Assembly (NCBI RefSeq): GCF_021538895.1
Contig: NZ_JADDRL010000004.1
Coordinates: 62,001-126,000 of the forward strand
Direction: 5' to 3'
Source: Streptomyces olivochromogenes
GTDB lineage: Bacteria; Actinomycetota; Actinomycetes; Streptomycetales; Streptomycetaceae
DNA: 64,000 bases
This document shows, one piece after another, positions 16,436-24,976 of the stretch. The number at the start of each line of letters is the position of its first letter. Within the stretch, counting starts at the first letter, position 1. The notes below the pieces were generated by a model. That model saw only the letters and a list, made by a program, of their open reading frames with translations, was not told the DNA's origin and searched no databases. The position numbers and the translations under genes are program-made.

Positions 16436-17221
16436 ATGACGAGTAGTGTTCATGGCGTGCTGGCAGAACGACGACATCAACTCATCCTGCGGGCCCTGCG
16501 CTCCGGTGGCCCCGCGGCCGTGACCGACCTCTCCGAGGAACTGGGCGTCAGCCCCGCCACGATCAGGCGCGACCTGGTCAAACTGGAGGAGGACGGGCTG
16601 CTCACCCGGGTGCACGGCGGCGCCGTGGCGGACGAGGGCGACCAGCCCTTCGCCGAGGTCGCCGAGGTGCGCGTACCCGAGAAGGACGCCATAGCGGTGC
16701 GCGCGGCGGGCATGGTCCGGGACGGCCAGTCGGTGCTGCTCGACATCGGCACCACCGCCTACCGCCTCGCCCGCCAGCTGCACGGCCGCCGCCTCACCGT
16801 GATCACCAGCAACCTGGTGGTCTACGAGGAGCTCGCCGACGACGAGGGCATCGAACTCGTCCTGCTCGGCGGCATGGTCCGCCGCGAGTACCGCTCCCTG
16901 GTCGGCTTCCTCACCGAGGACAACCTGCGCCAGCTGCACGCCGACTGGCTCTTCCTCGGCACCAGCGGGGTGCGGCCCGGCGGGCAGGTGATGGACACGA
17001 CGGTCGTCGAGGTGCCGGTCAAGCGCGCCATGATCAAGGCGAGCAACCGGGTCGTCCTGCTCGCCGACGCCGCGAAGTTCCCGGGTACGGGTATGGCGAA
17101 GGTGTGCGGTCCCGAGGACCTGGACGTGGTGGTGACGAACGCGCCCGTGGACCCGGCGACCCGGGCCTGTCTGGAGGAGGCCGGCGTCGAGGTGGTCGTG
17201 GCGGGAAAGGTGCAAGCGTGA
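16436..17221 (+). CDS. DeoR-family transcriptional regulator
   Basis: A 261-residue DeoR-type repressor. An N-terminal winged HTH (about 10-55; VTDLSEELGVSPATIRRDL) is followed by the DeoR sensor domain, which resembles a ribose-5-phosphate isomerase fold (LDIGTTAYRLA, VITSNL, LLGGMVRR). These regulators usually bind sugar phosphates and repress neighbouring catabolic genes. I chose ATG 16436; the frame extends to TTG 16430 and the ribosome site is weak. Its TGA overlaps the GTG of the GH4 gene by 4 bases, so the two are coupled. It lies between the two arms of the glycan locus and probably controls both. Confidence 0.9.
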   Translation: MTSSVHGVLAERRHQLILRALRSGGPAAVTDLSEELGVSPATIRRDLVKLEEDGLLTRVHGGAVADEGDQPFAEVAEVRVPEKDAIAVRAAGMVRDGQSVLLDIGTTAYRLARQLHGRRLTVITSNLVVYEELADDEGIELVLLGGMVRREYRSLVGFLTEDNLRQLHADWLFLGTSGVRPGGQVMDTTVVEVPVKRAMIKASNRVVLLADAAKFPGTGMAKVCGPEDLDVVVTNAPVDPATRACLEEAGVEVVVAGKVQA

Positions 17222-18555
17222 GACTGACGATTCTGGGCGGCGGCGGATTCCGGGTGCCGCTCGTGTACGGCGCACTGCTGACGGACCGCGCCGAGGGACG
17301 GGTGACCGAGGTCGTCCTGCACGACCTGGACGACGGCAGACTGCGCGCGGTCGCCCGTGTCCTGGCCGAACAGGCGACGGCCGTCGCCGACGCCCCCCGG
17401 GTGACCGTCACCACCGATCTCGACGAGGCGCTGCGCGGCGCCGACTTCGTCTTCTCCGCGATCCGCGTCGGCGGCCTGGAGGGCCGGGCCGCCGACGAAC
17501 GCGTCGCCCTGGCGCAGGGCGTCCTCGGCCAGGAGACGGTCGGCGCTGGAGGCATCGCCTACGGACTGCGGACGGTCCCCGTGGCCGTCGACATCGCCCG
17601 GCGCGTGGCCCGGCTCGCCCCCGATGCCTGGGTCATCAACTTCACCAACCCCGCGGGCCTGGTCACCGAGGCCATGTCCCGCCACCTCGGCGAGCGGGTC
17701 ATCGGCATCTGCGACTCGCCGGTCGGCCTCGGCCGCCGTATCGCCCGCGTGCTCGGCGCGCACCCGAACGAGGCGTGGATCGACTACGTCGGCCTCAACC
17801 ACCTCGGCTGGGTCCGCGGCCTGCGTGTCGCCGGGCGCGACCAGCTCCCGCGCCTGCTCGCCGACGACGACCTGCTCGGCTCCTTCGAGGAGGGCAAGCT
17901 CTTCGGCGTCGACTGGCTCCGCTCGCTCGGCGCGATCCCCAACGAGTACCTGCACTACTACTACTTCAACCGGGAAGCCGTACGGGCCTACCAGCAGGCC
18001 GAGAAGACCCGCGGCGCCTTCCTGCGCGACCAGCAGGCGCGCTTCTACGCGAACGCCCGGCACGCCGACATCTCGGCCCTGGACCTGTGGGACCGCACCC
18101 GCGCCGAGCGCGAGGCCACCTACATGTCCGAGAACCGGCAGACGGCCGGCGCCGGCGAACGCGACGCCGACGACCTCTCGGGCGGGTACGAGAAGGTCGC
18201 GCTGGCGCTGATGCGGGCGATCGCGCGCGACGAGCGCGCGACGCTGATCCTGAACGTGCGCAACCGGGGCACCCTGTCGGTCCTGGACACGGACGCCGTC
18301 ATCGAGGTCCCGTGCCTGGTCGACGCCAACGGCGCCCACCCCGTCGCCGTCGACCCGCTGCCCGATCACGCCACCGGACTGGTGTGCGCGGTCAAGGCCG
18401 TCGAGCGCGAGGTGCTCGCCGCCGCCGAGTCCGGTTCCCGCGCGACGGCCGTGAAGGCCTTCGCGCTGCATCCCCTGGTCGACTCCGTGAACGTGGCCCG
18501 CAGGCTCGTCGAGGGCTACACCGCCGTCCACCCCGGCCTGTCCTACCTTGCGTAA
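17218..18555 (+). CDS. GH4 NAD-dependent 6-phospho-beta-glucosidase family enzyme
   Basis: A 445-residue glycoside hydrolase family 4 protein. It has an N-terminal Rossmann motif LGGGGFRVP for NAD, NFTNPAG at 141-147, the metal ligand Cys in GICDSP (C165) and metal ligand His in NHLGW (H195). GH4 enzymes cleave by an oxidation-elimination mechanism using NAD and Mn and often act on 6-phospho-glycosides. No signal peptide is present, so it is cytosolic. The CelF/BglA-like sequence suggests 6-phospho-beta-glucosidase, but the specificity of actinobacterial GH4 members without a PTS is uncertain. GTG 17218 overlaps the regulator stop. The next gene starts 30 bases downstream, in one operon. Confidence 0.85.
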   Translation: MRLTILGGGGFRVPLVYGALLTDRAEGRVTEVVLHDLDDGRLRAVARVLAEQATAVADAPRVTVTTDLDEALRGADFVFSAIRVGGLEGRAADERVALAQGVLGQETVGAGGIAYGLRTVPVAVDIARRVARLAPDAWVINFTNPAGLVTEAMSRHLGERVIGICDSPVGLGRRIARVLGAHPNEAWIDYVGLNHLGWVRGLRVAGRDQLPRLLADDDLLGSFEEGKLFGVDWLRSLGAIPNEYLHYYYFNREAVRAYQQAEKTRGAFLRDQQARFYANARHADISALDLWDRTRAEREATYMSENRQTAGAGERDADDLSGGYEKVALALMRAIARDERATLILNVRNRGTLSVLDTDAVIEVPCLVDANGAHPVAVDPLPDHATGLVCAVKAVEREVLAAAESGSRATAVKAFALHPLVDSVNVARRLVEGYTAVHPGLSYLA

Positions 18556-18585
18556 GGGCTTTCACCCCGCCTCCTGGAGACTTCC

Positions 18586-21500
18586 ATGCACGACGAACGC
18601 CGTCGCATCGAGGAGCGCGTAGAGCGCCTCCACCACCAGCGCGTCAAGCCGGCGATCCATGCGGCCACCGTCCCCTTCGAGGTGGAGGCCTGGCAGGCTC
18701 CCGGGGAGCCGGTGTGCTTCGAGGAGGCCGCGGCCGCCCCGTACGCACCCTTCGCGATGGACACCCCCTGGGGGCCGCCCTGGGGCACCACCTGGTTCCG
18801 GATGCGCGGACAGGTGCCGGCCGATTTCGCGGGCCGGCGCGTCGAGGCCGTCATCGACCTCGGCTTCGTGGGGGACTGGCCCGGCAACCAGGCCGAGGCC
18901 CTCGTCCACCGCACGGACGGCACCCCGCTCAAGGCGGTCAACCCGCTCAACCAGTACGTGCCGATCGCCAACCCGGCCGTCGGCGGCGAGGAGATCCACT
19001 ACCTGGTGGAGGCCGCCTCCAACCCCGACATCCTCGCAGGCGACTTCGCGGGCCCGACCCCCTTGGGCGACGTACTGACGGCGGGCGACCGTCCGCTCTA
19101 CACCTTCCGGCGCGCCGACATCGCCGTCCTCGACGAGGAGGTCTGGCACCTCGACCTCGACCTCCAGGTGCTGCGCGAGCTGATGCTGGAGCTCGGCGAG
19201 CACGACCCGCGCCGGCACGAGATCATGCATGCCCTCGACCGGGCCATGGACCTGATCGACCTGGACGACATCTCCGGCTCGGCGGCCGAGGTGCGCACCG
19301 CCCTGAAGCCGGTCCTGTCGAAGCCCGCGCACGCGAGCGCGCACATCCTCTCCGGTGTCGGCCACGCCCACATCGACTCCGCCTGGCTGTGGCCGATCCG
19401 CGAGACCAAGCGCAAGACGTCCCGCACGTTCTCCAACGTCACGTCCCTGGCCGACGAGTACGAGGAGTTCGTGTTCGCCTGCTCGCAGGCCCAGCAGTAC
19501 GAGTGGGTGCGCGACAACTACCCGCACGTGTGGGCCCGCATCCAGGAGTCCGTCAAGAAGGGCCAGTGGGCGCCGGTCGGCGGCATGTGGGTCGAGGCCG
19601 ACGGCAACCTGCCCGGCGGCGAGGCGATGGCCCGCCAGCTGATCCACGGCAAGCGCTTCTTCATCGAGCACTTCGGCGTCGAGACCAAGGGCGTCTGGCT
19701 GCCGGACTCCTTCGGCTACACCGCCGCCTACCCGCAGCTGGCCAGGCTCGCCGGCAACGAGTGGTTCCTCACCCAGAAGATCTCCTGGAACCAGACCAAC
19801 AAGTTCCCGCACCACACCTTCTGGTGGGAGGGCATCGACGGCACCCGCATCTTCACGCACTTCCCGCCGGTCGACACCTACAACGCCCGCTTCAGCGGCG
19901 AGGAGATGGCCCGCGCGGTGCGCAACTACCAGGAGAAGGGCGGCGCCACGCGCTCGCTGGCCCCCTTCGGCTGGGGCGACGGCGGCGGCGGTCCCACCCG
20001 CGAGATCATGGAGCGGGCCCGGCGGTTGAAGGACCTGGAGGGCTCCGCGAAGGTCGAGATCGAGCATCCCGACGCGTTCTTCGCCAAGGCGCGCGCGGAG
20101 TACCCGGACGCCCCGGTCTGGGCCGGCGAGCTCTACCTGGAGCTGCACCGCGCCACCTACACCTCCCAGGCCCGCACCAAGCAGGGCAACCGGCGCTCCG
20201 AACACCGCCTGCGCGAGGCGGAGTTGTGGGCGACGACGGCCGCCCTGCACGCGCCGGGCTACAGCTACCCGTACGAGAAGCTCGACCGGCTGTGGAAGAC
20301 GGTCCTGCTGCACCAGTTCCACGACATCCTGCCCGGCTCGTCCATCGCCTGGGTGCACCGCGAGGCGGAGGCCGAATACGCCCGGGTGGCGGGGGAGTTG
20401 GAGGAGCTGACCGCCGAGGCGGTCGCCGCGTTCGGAGCCGGCGAGGCGCGGGTGTTCAACACCAGCCCGTTCGACCGCGCCGAGGTGCTCCGCACGGCCG
20501 AGGGCGCACCGGCCTATGTCGAGGTGCCCGCCGGCGGCAGCGCGCCGCAGGCGAACGCCGAGCCGCCGCGGCCGGTGACGGTCGACGGGACGGTGCTGGA
20601 CAACGGGCTGGTCCGGGTGCGGGTGGCGGACGACGGAACCCTCTCCTCCGTCCTCGATCTGCGGGCGAACCGCGAGGTCCTCGCCGACAGCGGCAACCTG
20701 CTGCGCCTGCACACCGACCTGCCCAACTACTGGGACGCCTGGGACATCGACAAGCACTACCAGAACCGCTACACCGACCTGCGGGACGCCGACTCCGTCA
20801 CCGTCGTCGCGGCGGACCCGCTCCTCGCCGCCGTTCGCGTCGAGCGTTCCTTCGGCAAGAGCTCCAGGATCACCCAGACGATCACCGTTCGCGCGGGCAG
20901 CCCCAGGATCGACATCGAGACCGACATCGACTGGCACGAGACCGAGAAGATCCTCAAGGCGGCCTTCCCGGTGGACCTCCGGGCGCCGCACTCCTCGGCG
21001 GAGATCCAGTTCGGCCACGTCCAGCGCCCCACCCACACCAACACCAGCTGGGAGGCGGCCCGTTTCGAGGTCTCGGGCCACCGCTGGGTGCACATCGGCG
21101 AGCCCGGCTACGGCGTCGCCGTCGTCAACGACTCGACGTACGGCCACGACGTCTCCCGCACGGTCCGCGAGGACGGCGGTACGACGACCACCGTCCGCCT
21201 CAGCCTGGTGCGCGCCCCGCGGGTCCCGGACCCTGGCGCCGACCAGGGCCGGCACCGCTTCACCTACTCCCTCCTGCCGGGCGCGAGCATCGCGGACGCG
21301 GTCGCCGAGGGCTACGCGCTGAACCTGCCGCTGCGGGTGGCCCGGGCGGCGGGCGCGCCCGCACCCGTGGTCACCGCCGACGGCGAGGGCCTGACCGTCG
21401 AGGCGGTCAAGCTGGCCGACGACCGCTCGGGCGACGTCGTCGTACGCCTCTACGAGTCCCGCGGCGGCCGGGCCCAGGGCGTGCTGCGCACCGGCTTCCC

Positions 21501-21639
21501 ACTGGCCGGCGCCCAGGTCACCGACCTGCTGGAGCGGCCGCTGCGGGACGCGGAGCTCGACGCGGGCGATGCGGTCCCCGTGACGCTGCGCCCCTTCCAG
21601 ATCCTGACCCTGCGCCTGCGGCGCGCCGGGGTGAGCTGA
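18586..21639 (+). CDS. GH38 alpha-mannosidase
   Basis: A 1017-residue cytosolic alpha-mannosidase of family 38, of the usual length for bacterial and vacuolar-type members. The catalytic zinc motif GHAHIDSAWLWP is at 259-270. The nucleophile Asp lies in LPDSFGY (D374). An ancillary beta domain precedes them (about 40-240), and the central helical and C-terminal beta-sandwich domains follow. There is no signal peptide, so the substrate must be imported. Such enzymes release mannose from N-glycan cores, mannans or free oligosaccharides. A GGAGA site precedes the ATG. The GH29 gene begins 3 bases after its stop, so the two are tightly linked. Confidence 0.93.
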   Translation: MHDERRRIEERVERLHHQRVKPAIHAATVPFEVEAWQAPGEPVCFEEAAAAPYAPFAMDTPWGPPWGTTWFRMRGQVPADFAGRRVEAVIDLGFVGDWPGNQAEALVHRTDGTPLKAVNPLNQYVPIANPAVGGEEIHYLVEAASNPDILAGDFAGPTPLGDVLTAGDRPLYTFRRADIAVLDEEVWHLDLDLQVLRELMLELGEHDPRRHEIMHALDRAMDLIDLDDISGSAAEVRTALKPVLSKPAHASAHILSGVGHAHIDSAWLWPIRETKRKTSRTFSNVTSLADEYEEFVFACSQAQQYEWVRDNYPHVWARIQESVKKGQWAPVGGMWVEADGNLPGGEAMARQLIHGKRFFIEHFGVETKGVWLPDSFGYTAAYPQLARLAGNEWFLTQKISWNQTNKFPHHTFWWEGIDGTRIFTHFPPVDTYNARFSGEEMARAVRNYQEKGGATRSLAPFGWGDGGGGPTREIMERARRLKDLEGSAKVEIEHPDAFFAKARAEYPDAPVWAGELYLELHRATYTSQARTKQGNRRSEHRLREAELWATTAALHAPGYSYPYEKLDRLWKTVLLHQFHDILPGSSIAWVHREAEAEYARVAGELEELTAEAVAAFGAGEARVFNTSPFDRAEVLRTAEGAPAYVEVPAGGSAPQANAEPPRPVTVDGTVLDNGLVRVRVADDGTLSSVLDLRANREVLADSGNLLRLHTDLPNYWDAWDIDKHYQNRYTDLRDADSVTVVAADPLLAAVRVERSFGKSSRITQTITVRAGSPRIDIETDIDWHETEKILKAAFPVDLRAPHSSAEIQFGHVQRPTHTNTSWEAARFEVSGHRWVHIGEPGYGVAVVNDSTYGHDVSRTVREDGGTTTTVRLSLVRAPRVPDPGADQGRHRFTYSLLPGASIADAVAEGYALNLPLRVARAAGAPAPVVTADGEGLTVEAVKLADDRSGDVVVRLYESRGGRAQGVLRTGFPLAGAQVTDLLERPLRDAELDAGDAVPVTLRPFQILTLRLRRAGVS

Positions 21640-21642
21640 CCC

Positions 21643-22893
21643 GTGCCCATGCAACCCTGGTTCACCGACGCCAAGTTGGGGATCTTCGTCCACTGGGGCG
21701 TGTACGCCGTCGACGGCGTCCAGGAGTCCTGGTCGTTCTACGACGACCTCGTGCCCTACGACCGGTACATGTCCCAGCTGGACCGCTTCACGGCCGCCCG
21801 CTACCAACCCCGCGACTGGGCGGCCCTGTTCGCCCGCGCGGGCGCCCGGTACGCCGTGCTGACCAGTCGGCACCACGACGGCGTCGCCCTGTGGGACACC
21901 GCGCACGGCGGCCTGAACGTGGGCCGCGACCTGATCGCCGGCTACGCCGACGCGCTGCGCGAGCGGGGCCTCAAGGTCGGCCTCTACTACTCGCACTCGG
22001 ACTGGAGCCATCCCGACTACGCCTCCACACGGAGGCCGGGCCGCCCGCCGGAGCTGGAGGACAACCGGTACTCGGAGGTCGCCGCCGGGTTCGAGGACCC
22101 GGCCGCCTGGGAACGGTTCATCGCCTACCGCGACGGCCAGATCCGCGAGCTCACCGGCCGCTACCGGCCCGACCTGATGTGGTTCGACGGCGAGTGGGAG
22201 CGCGCCGCGGAGCAGTGGCGCATCCCCGAACTCGCCGCGCTGATCCGCTCCGAGGTGCCCGACGTCGTCCTCAACGCCCGGATGCTCGACGAGGGCGACT
22301 ACGCGACACCCGAACAGGGCGCTCCCGTAGTACCGCCTGAGGGGCCCTGGGAGCTGTGCCTGACCGTCAACGACTCCTGGGGTCATCAGCACCACGACCA
22401 CCACCACAAGTCGGTGGACCAGCTGATCCGTTACTTCACGGAGACGATCGGCGGCGGAGGAAATCTGCTGCTCGGCATCGGCCCGCGCGAGGACGGCACC
22501 ATCCCGGACGAACAGGCCGAGCGGCTGGAGGGACTCGGGGCCTGGATACGCCGGCACGCGGACGCCGTGTACGGGACTGTGCGGGGGCTGCCCGCCGGAC
22601 ACCACTACGGCCCGAGCACCCTGTCCCCGGACCGCCGCACGCTGTATCTGATGCTCTTCGACGCCCCGCGCGCCGAGATCAACGTCCGCGGGCTGCTCGG
22701 TTCGGTGCGCCGGGTCACCGTGCTCGGCAGCGGTACCGAACTGGCCCACCGGGTCACCGGTGGCCTGCACGAGACTCCCGGGGTGCTGTGGATCGAGCCG
22801 CCCGCCGGGGCCGACCTCGACCCGCACGCCACGGTGCTCGCCGTCGAACTCGACGGGGAACTGGAGTTGTACCGCGGCGGGGGCCGCTTCTAG
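21643..22893 (+). CDS. GH29 alpha-L-fucosidase
   Basis: A 416-residue family 29 fucosidase. Hallmarks are KLGIFVHWG at 11-19, SRHHDGVALWDT at 75-86 and MWFDGEW at 179-185, where D182 is the likely nucleophile; a C-terminal beta domain ends the protein. It lacks a signal peptide and is probably intracellular. It should remove alpha-linked fucose from oligosaccharides, fitting complex N-glycan or glycoconjugate catabolism with the GH38 and GH2 proteins. The start may be GTG 21643 or ATG 21649. It is the last gene of the rightward operon; a hairpin at 22902 follows. Confidence 0.9.
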   Translation: MPMQPWFTDAKLGIFVHWGVYAVDGVQESWSFYDDLVPYDRYMSQLDRFTAARYQPRDWAALFARAGARYAVLTSRHHDGVALWDTAHGGLNVGRDLIAGYADALRERGLKVGLYYSHSDWSHPDYASTRRPGRPPELEDNRYSEVAAGFEDPAAWERFIAYRDGQIRELTGRYRPDLMWFDGEWERAAEQWRIPELAALIRSEVPDVVLNARMLDEGDYATPEQGAPVVPPEGPWELCLTVNDSWGHQHHDHHHKSVDQLIRYFTETIGGGGNLLLGIGPREDGTIPDEQAERLEGLGAWIRRHADAVYGTVRGLPAGHHYGPSTLSPDRRTLYLMLFDAPRAEINVRGLLGSVRRVTVLGSGTELAHRVTGGLHETPGVLWIEPPAGADLDPHATVLAVELDGELELYRGGGRF

Positions 22894-22901
22894 GGAATTT
22901 C

Positions 22902-22948
22902 ATCGGGTCGGCCGGTCGCTCCCCGTGACCGCGGCCGACCGACCCGAT
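22902..22948 (+). terminator. Terminator of the GH4-GH38-GH29 operon
   Basis: ATCGGGTCGG pairs perfectly with CCGACCCGAT, and the inner bases extend the stem with one wobble and one mismatch. It begins 9 bases after the fucosidase stop. Confidence 0.65.
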
Positions 22949-23022
22949 CCCCCGTTCCCCCGTTGGTGCATCCCCCGTTGGTTGGTGCTTCCCCCGTCGG
23001 GTTTCCCCCGTGGTTCCCCCGT
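22949..23022. repeat. Short CCCCCGT repeat cluster between two terminators
   Basis: The heptamer CCCCCGT occurs six times in 74 bases (starts 22949, 22957, 22972, 22991, 23005, 23016), mostly followed by TT or GG. It lies between the rightward operon terminator and the chitinase terminator. No coding potential is seen. Replication slippage or a protein-binding cluster are both possible. Confidence 0.6.
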
Positions 23023-23077
23023 TCCTGGTATGGAGAGCGCCCAGTTCGCCGCCTGATACACCCTCCGCGGAAAAAAA

Positions 23078-23105
23078 ATCCCCCCGGCCCTGAGGCCGGG
23101 GGGAT
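23078..23105 (-). terminator. Intrinsic terminator of the chitinase gene with U tract
   Basis: ATCCCCCCGGCC and GGCCGGGGGGAT form a perfect 12-bp stem with a CTGA loop. Read leftward it is followed by eight T residues (23078-23071 complement). A canonical hairpin plus U-tract is uncommon in such GC-rich DNA. Confidence 0.9.
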
Positions 23106-23127
23106 CTCGGTGGTGCCGGTGCGCCGG

Positions 23128-24813
23128 TCAGCCGGTGAAGCCGGCCGTGATCGAGGTGAACTGCCAGTTGTTCTGGCTGATCCCGGAGCAGTTGCTCACC
23201 ACGCCGCCGCCCGGGCAGGGCCGGTCGCGGTTGGCCGACCAGAACGCGAGGCGGGCGATGTGGTGGGAGTTGGCCCAGTCGCGGATCTGGGTCCAGATCG
23301 CCGGGGTGGTGTTCTCCTGCTGGTCGGACAGTCCGTTCATGCCGGATATGCCGATGTGGGAGTAGGCGGTGGCGTCGTCCCAGCCGAAGGTGGACTTCAG
23401 CTTGGCCTTCAGCCCCTCGGCCGCGTTGACGGTGTTGCCGTACATGTCCGAGCCGCCGCCGAAGTCGAACGGCATGATGGTGAAGACGTCGACGTTGGCG
23501 CCGAGCGACTGCGCCTGCTCGATGAGCCGGTTGCCGTAGTAGGTCGGGCCGGTCGTCGAGGTGCCGAAGGTGACGATGGTCTTCAGGCCGGGGTTGTTGG
23601 CCTTGACCGTCTTCAGGGCGGTCAGGATCTTCGCCTGGACGGCCTCGTTCTCGAACTCGTCCGAGTTCTCGATGTCCATGTCGATCGCCTTCAGCGAGTA
23701 GGCGTCGATCACCCTCTGCAGGGCTCCGGCGAGCGCGCTCGCGGAGGAGCAGTTGGCGCCGAGCTTGCTGCCCTGCCAGCCGCCGAACGACGGGACGATG
23801 TCACCGCCCGCGGAACGGATCTGGTTGATGGCGCTCTGGTCGACACCGCCGGTCAGCGGCCTGCTGCCGTCCCAGGCGGGAGTGCAGCCACCGGAGTCCA
23901 GCACGAACGCCATCGTGAACCACTTGATGCCCGTCGCGCTCATCACCGTGGTCGGGCTCGGCGGATCGCCCCAGCCCTCGTACAGATACGGCGCGGCCTG
24001 CTTGAAGCCGGTGCCGCCGCCACCGCCCGCGTTCGTCGTGACGCTCACGGAGTTGGAGGCCCCGGAAGTGTTGCCGGCCGCGTCGCGCGCCCGGACCGTG
24101 AAGGTGTAACCCGTGCTCGGGGACAGCCCGCTGACCGTGGCGGACGTACCGGCGACGGTCATGACGTTGTTCGACCCGCTGTAGATGTCGTACCCCGTCA
24201 CCCCGACGTTGTCCGTCGAGGCGTTCCACGACAGGGAGACGCTGGACGAGGTCTTGCCCGTGGAGGTCAGGCCGGTGGGCGTGGTCGGCGCCTGGGTGTC
24301 GCCACCGCCCCCGCCGCCCGGGCCGTCCAGGTTGATGTCGTCGGCGTAGTACGTGCCCTGCGCGTACCAGCCGTGGACGTAGATGGTGGCGCTGGTCTGG
24401 GAGGCGCCGGTGGTGAACGACACCGACAGTTGGCTGTACGCCGACGGGGAGGTCGTCCACGTCGAGGCGCCGCCGTTCACGCCGAGGTACACATAGCTGC
24501 CGCGTACCCAGCCGCTCAGGCTGTAGGTGGTGTTGGGCTGGACCGCGACGGTCTGGGTGCACTGCGCGTTGTCGCTCGAAGTCACCGCCCCCGCCAGGGC
24601 CTTGGAGCCGCCGTGCACGGGGGAGGAGACGATCGAGCCGAGGTTGCCGGTGCAGGTCCAGGGGGAGAGGCCGCCCGACTCGAAGCCGGGGTTGGTCAGG
24701 ATGTTGGCCGCCTGGGCCGTGCCGGGGAGGGCGAGGGCCCCGCCGAACGCGAGGGCGACGGTGCCGAGCAGGGCGAGGAGACGGCGTCTGGAACGCCGGA
24801 GTGTGTTGCGCAC
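23128..24813 (-). CDS. Secreted GH18 chitinase with CBM and FN3 domains
   Basis: A 561-residue secreted enzyme. An Arg-rich signal peptide ends near AQAAN (about 36). A carbohydrate-binding module of the CBM4/9/16 type (NILTNPGFESGGLSPW, about 36-163), a Gly linker, an FN3 domain (about 175-262), a second Gly linker and a GH18 catalytic domain (about 270-561) follow. The catalytic motif reads KAIDMDIE with E382 as proton donor and D378/D380; the first Asp of the usual DxxDxDxE is Lys, as in PF-ChiA-like GH18 enzymes. It should release chitobiose from chitin. GTG 24813 follows AGGGAG. DasR-like boxes flank the -35 element, so induction by GlcNAc metabolism is likely. An endo-beta-N-acetylglucosaminidase role is less likely but not excluded. 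Confidence 0.92.
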   Translation of the reverse strand: MRNTLRRSRRRLLALLGTVALAFGGALALPGTAQAANILTNPGFESGGLSPWTCTGNLGSIVSSPVHGGSKALAGAVTSSDNAQCTQTVAVQPNTTYSLSGWVRGSYVYLGVNGGASTWTTSPSAYSQLSVSFTTGASQTSATIYVHGWYAQGTYYADDINLDGPGGGGGGDTQAPTTPTGLTSTGKTSSSVSLSWNASTDNVGVTGYDIYSGSNNVMTVAGTSATVSGLSPSTGYTFTVRARDAAGNTSGASNSVSVTTNAGGGGGTGFKQAAPYLYEGWGDPPSPTTVMSATGIKWFTMAFVLDSGGCTPAWDGSRPLTGGVDQSAINQIRSAGGDIVPSFGGWQGSKLGANCSSASALAGALQRVIDAYSLKAIDMDIENSDEFENEAVQAKILTALKTVKANNPGLKTIVTFGTSTTGPTYYGNRLIEQAQSLGANVDVFTIMPFDFGGGSDMYGNTVNAAEGLKAKLKSTFGWDDATAYSHIGISGMNGLSDQQENTTPAIWTQIRDWANSHHIARLAFWSANRDRPCPGGGVVSNCSGISQNNWQFTSITAGFTG

Positions 24814-24879
24814 GCGATCTCCCTGAGGAATGGGGGTGTTCGGGAGTGCACGGATGTGCGGAGGGGGTGCGCAACCAAG

Positions 24880-24931
24880 TTGGTATGGACCAATCCGGGT
24901 GTCAAGGGCTGCGCCGGAATTGGTCCATACC
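24880..24931 (-). promoter_or_regulatory. Chitinase promoter with paired DasR-like boxes
   Basis: TTGGTATGGACCAA (24880-24893) and ATTGGTCCATACC (24919-24931) form an exact 13-bp inverted repeat (24882-24894 with 24919-24931). Each half resembles the DasR box core TGGTCTAGACCA, with two or three mismatches. Read leftward, a consensus TTGACA (24905-24900) lies between them and the inner box occupies the -35/-10 spacer (weak -10 CAACTT). Chitinase promoters of Streptomyces are known to carry paired 12-bp repeats around the -35. Confidence 0.7.
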
Positions 24932-24957
24932 GGTGGCCGGCCGCGCGGCCGGCCACC
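24932..24957 (-). terminator. Palindromic terminator of the ATP-grasp gene
   Basis: A perfect 26-bp palindrome with arms GGTGGCCGGCCGC and GCGGCCGGCCACC. It lies about 20 bases beyond the ATP-grasp stop and directly abuts the outer DasR-like box of the chitinase promoter. Read-through insulation is the likely role. Confidence 0.65.
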
Positions 24958-24976
24958 CGAGTGTGCGGTCGACGAC

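Noticed and set aside
18562..22827. A very long open frame on the lower strand opposite the GH38 and GH29 genes
   Set aside because: It is the expected mirror of GC-rich coding DNA. Its translation is low-complexity with no recognisable domain, while the upper strand encodes complete conserved enzymes.
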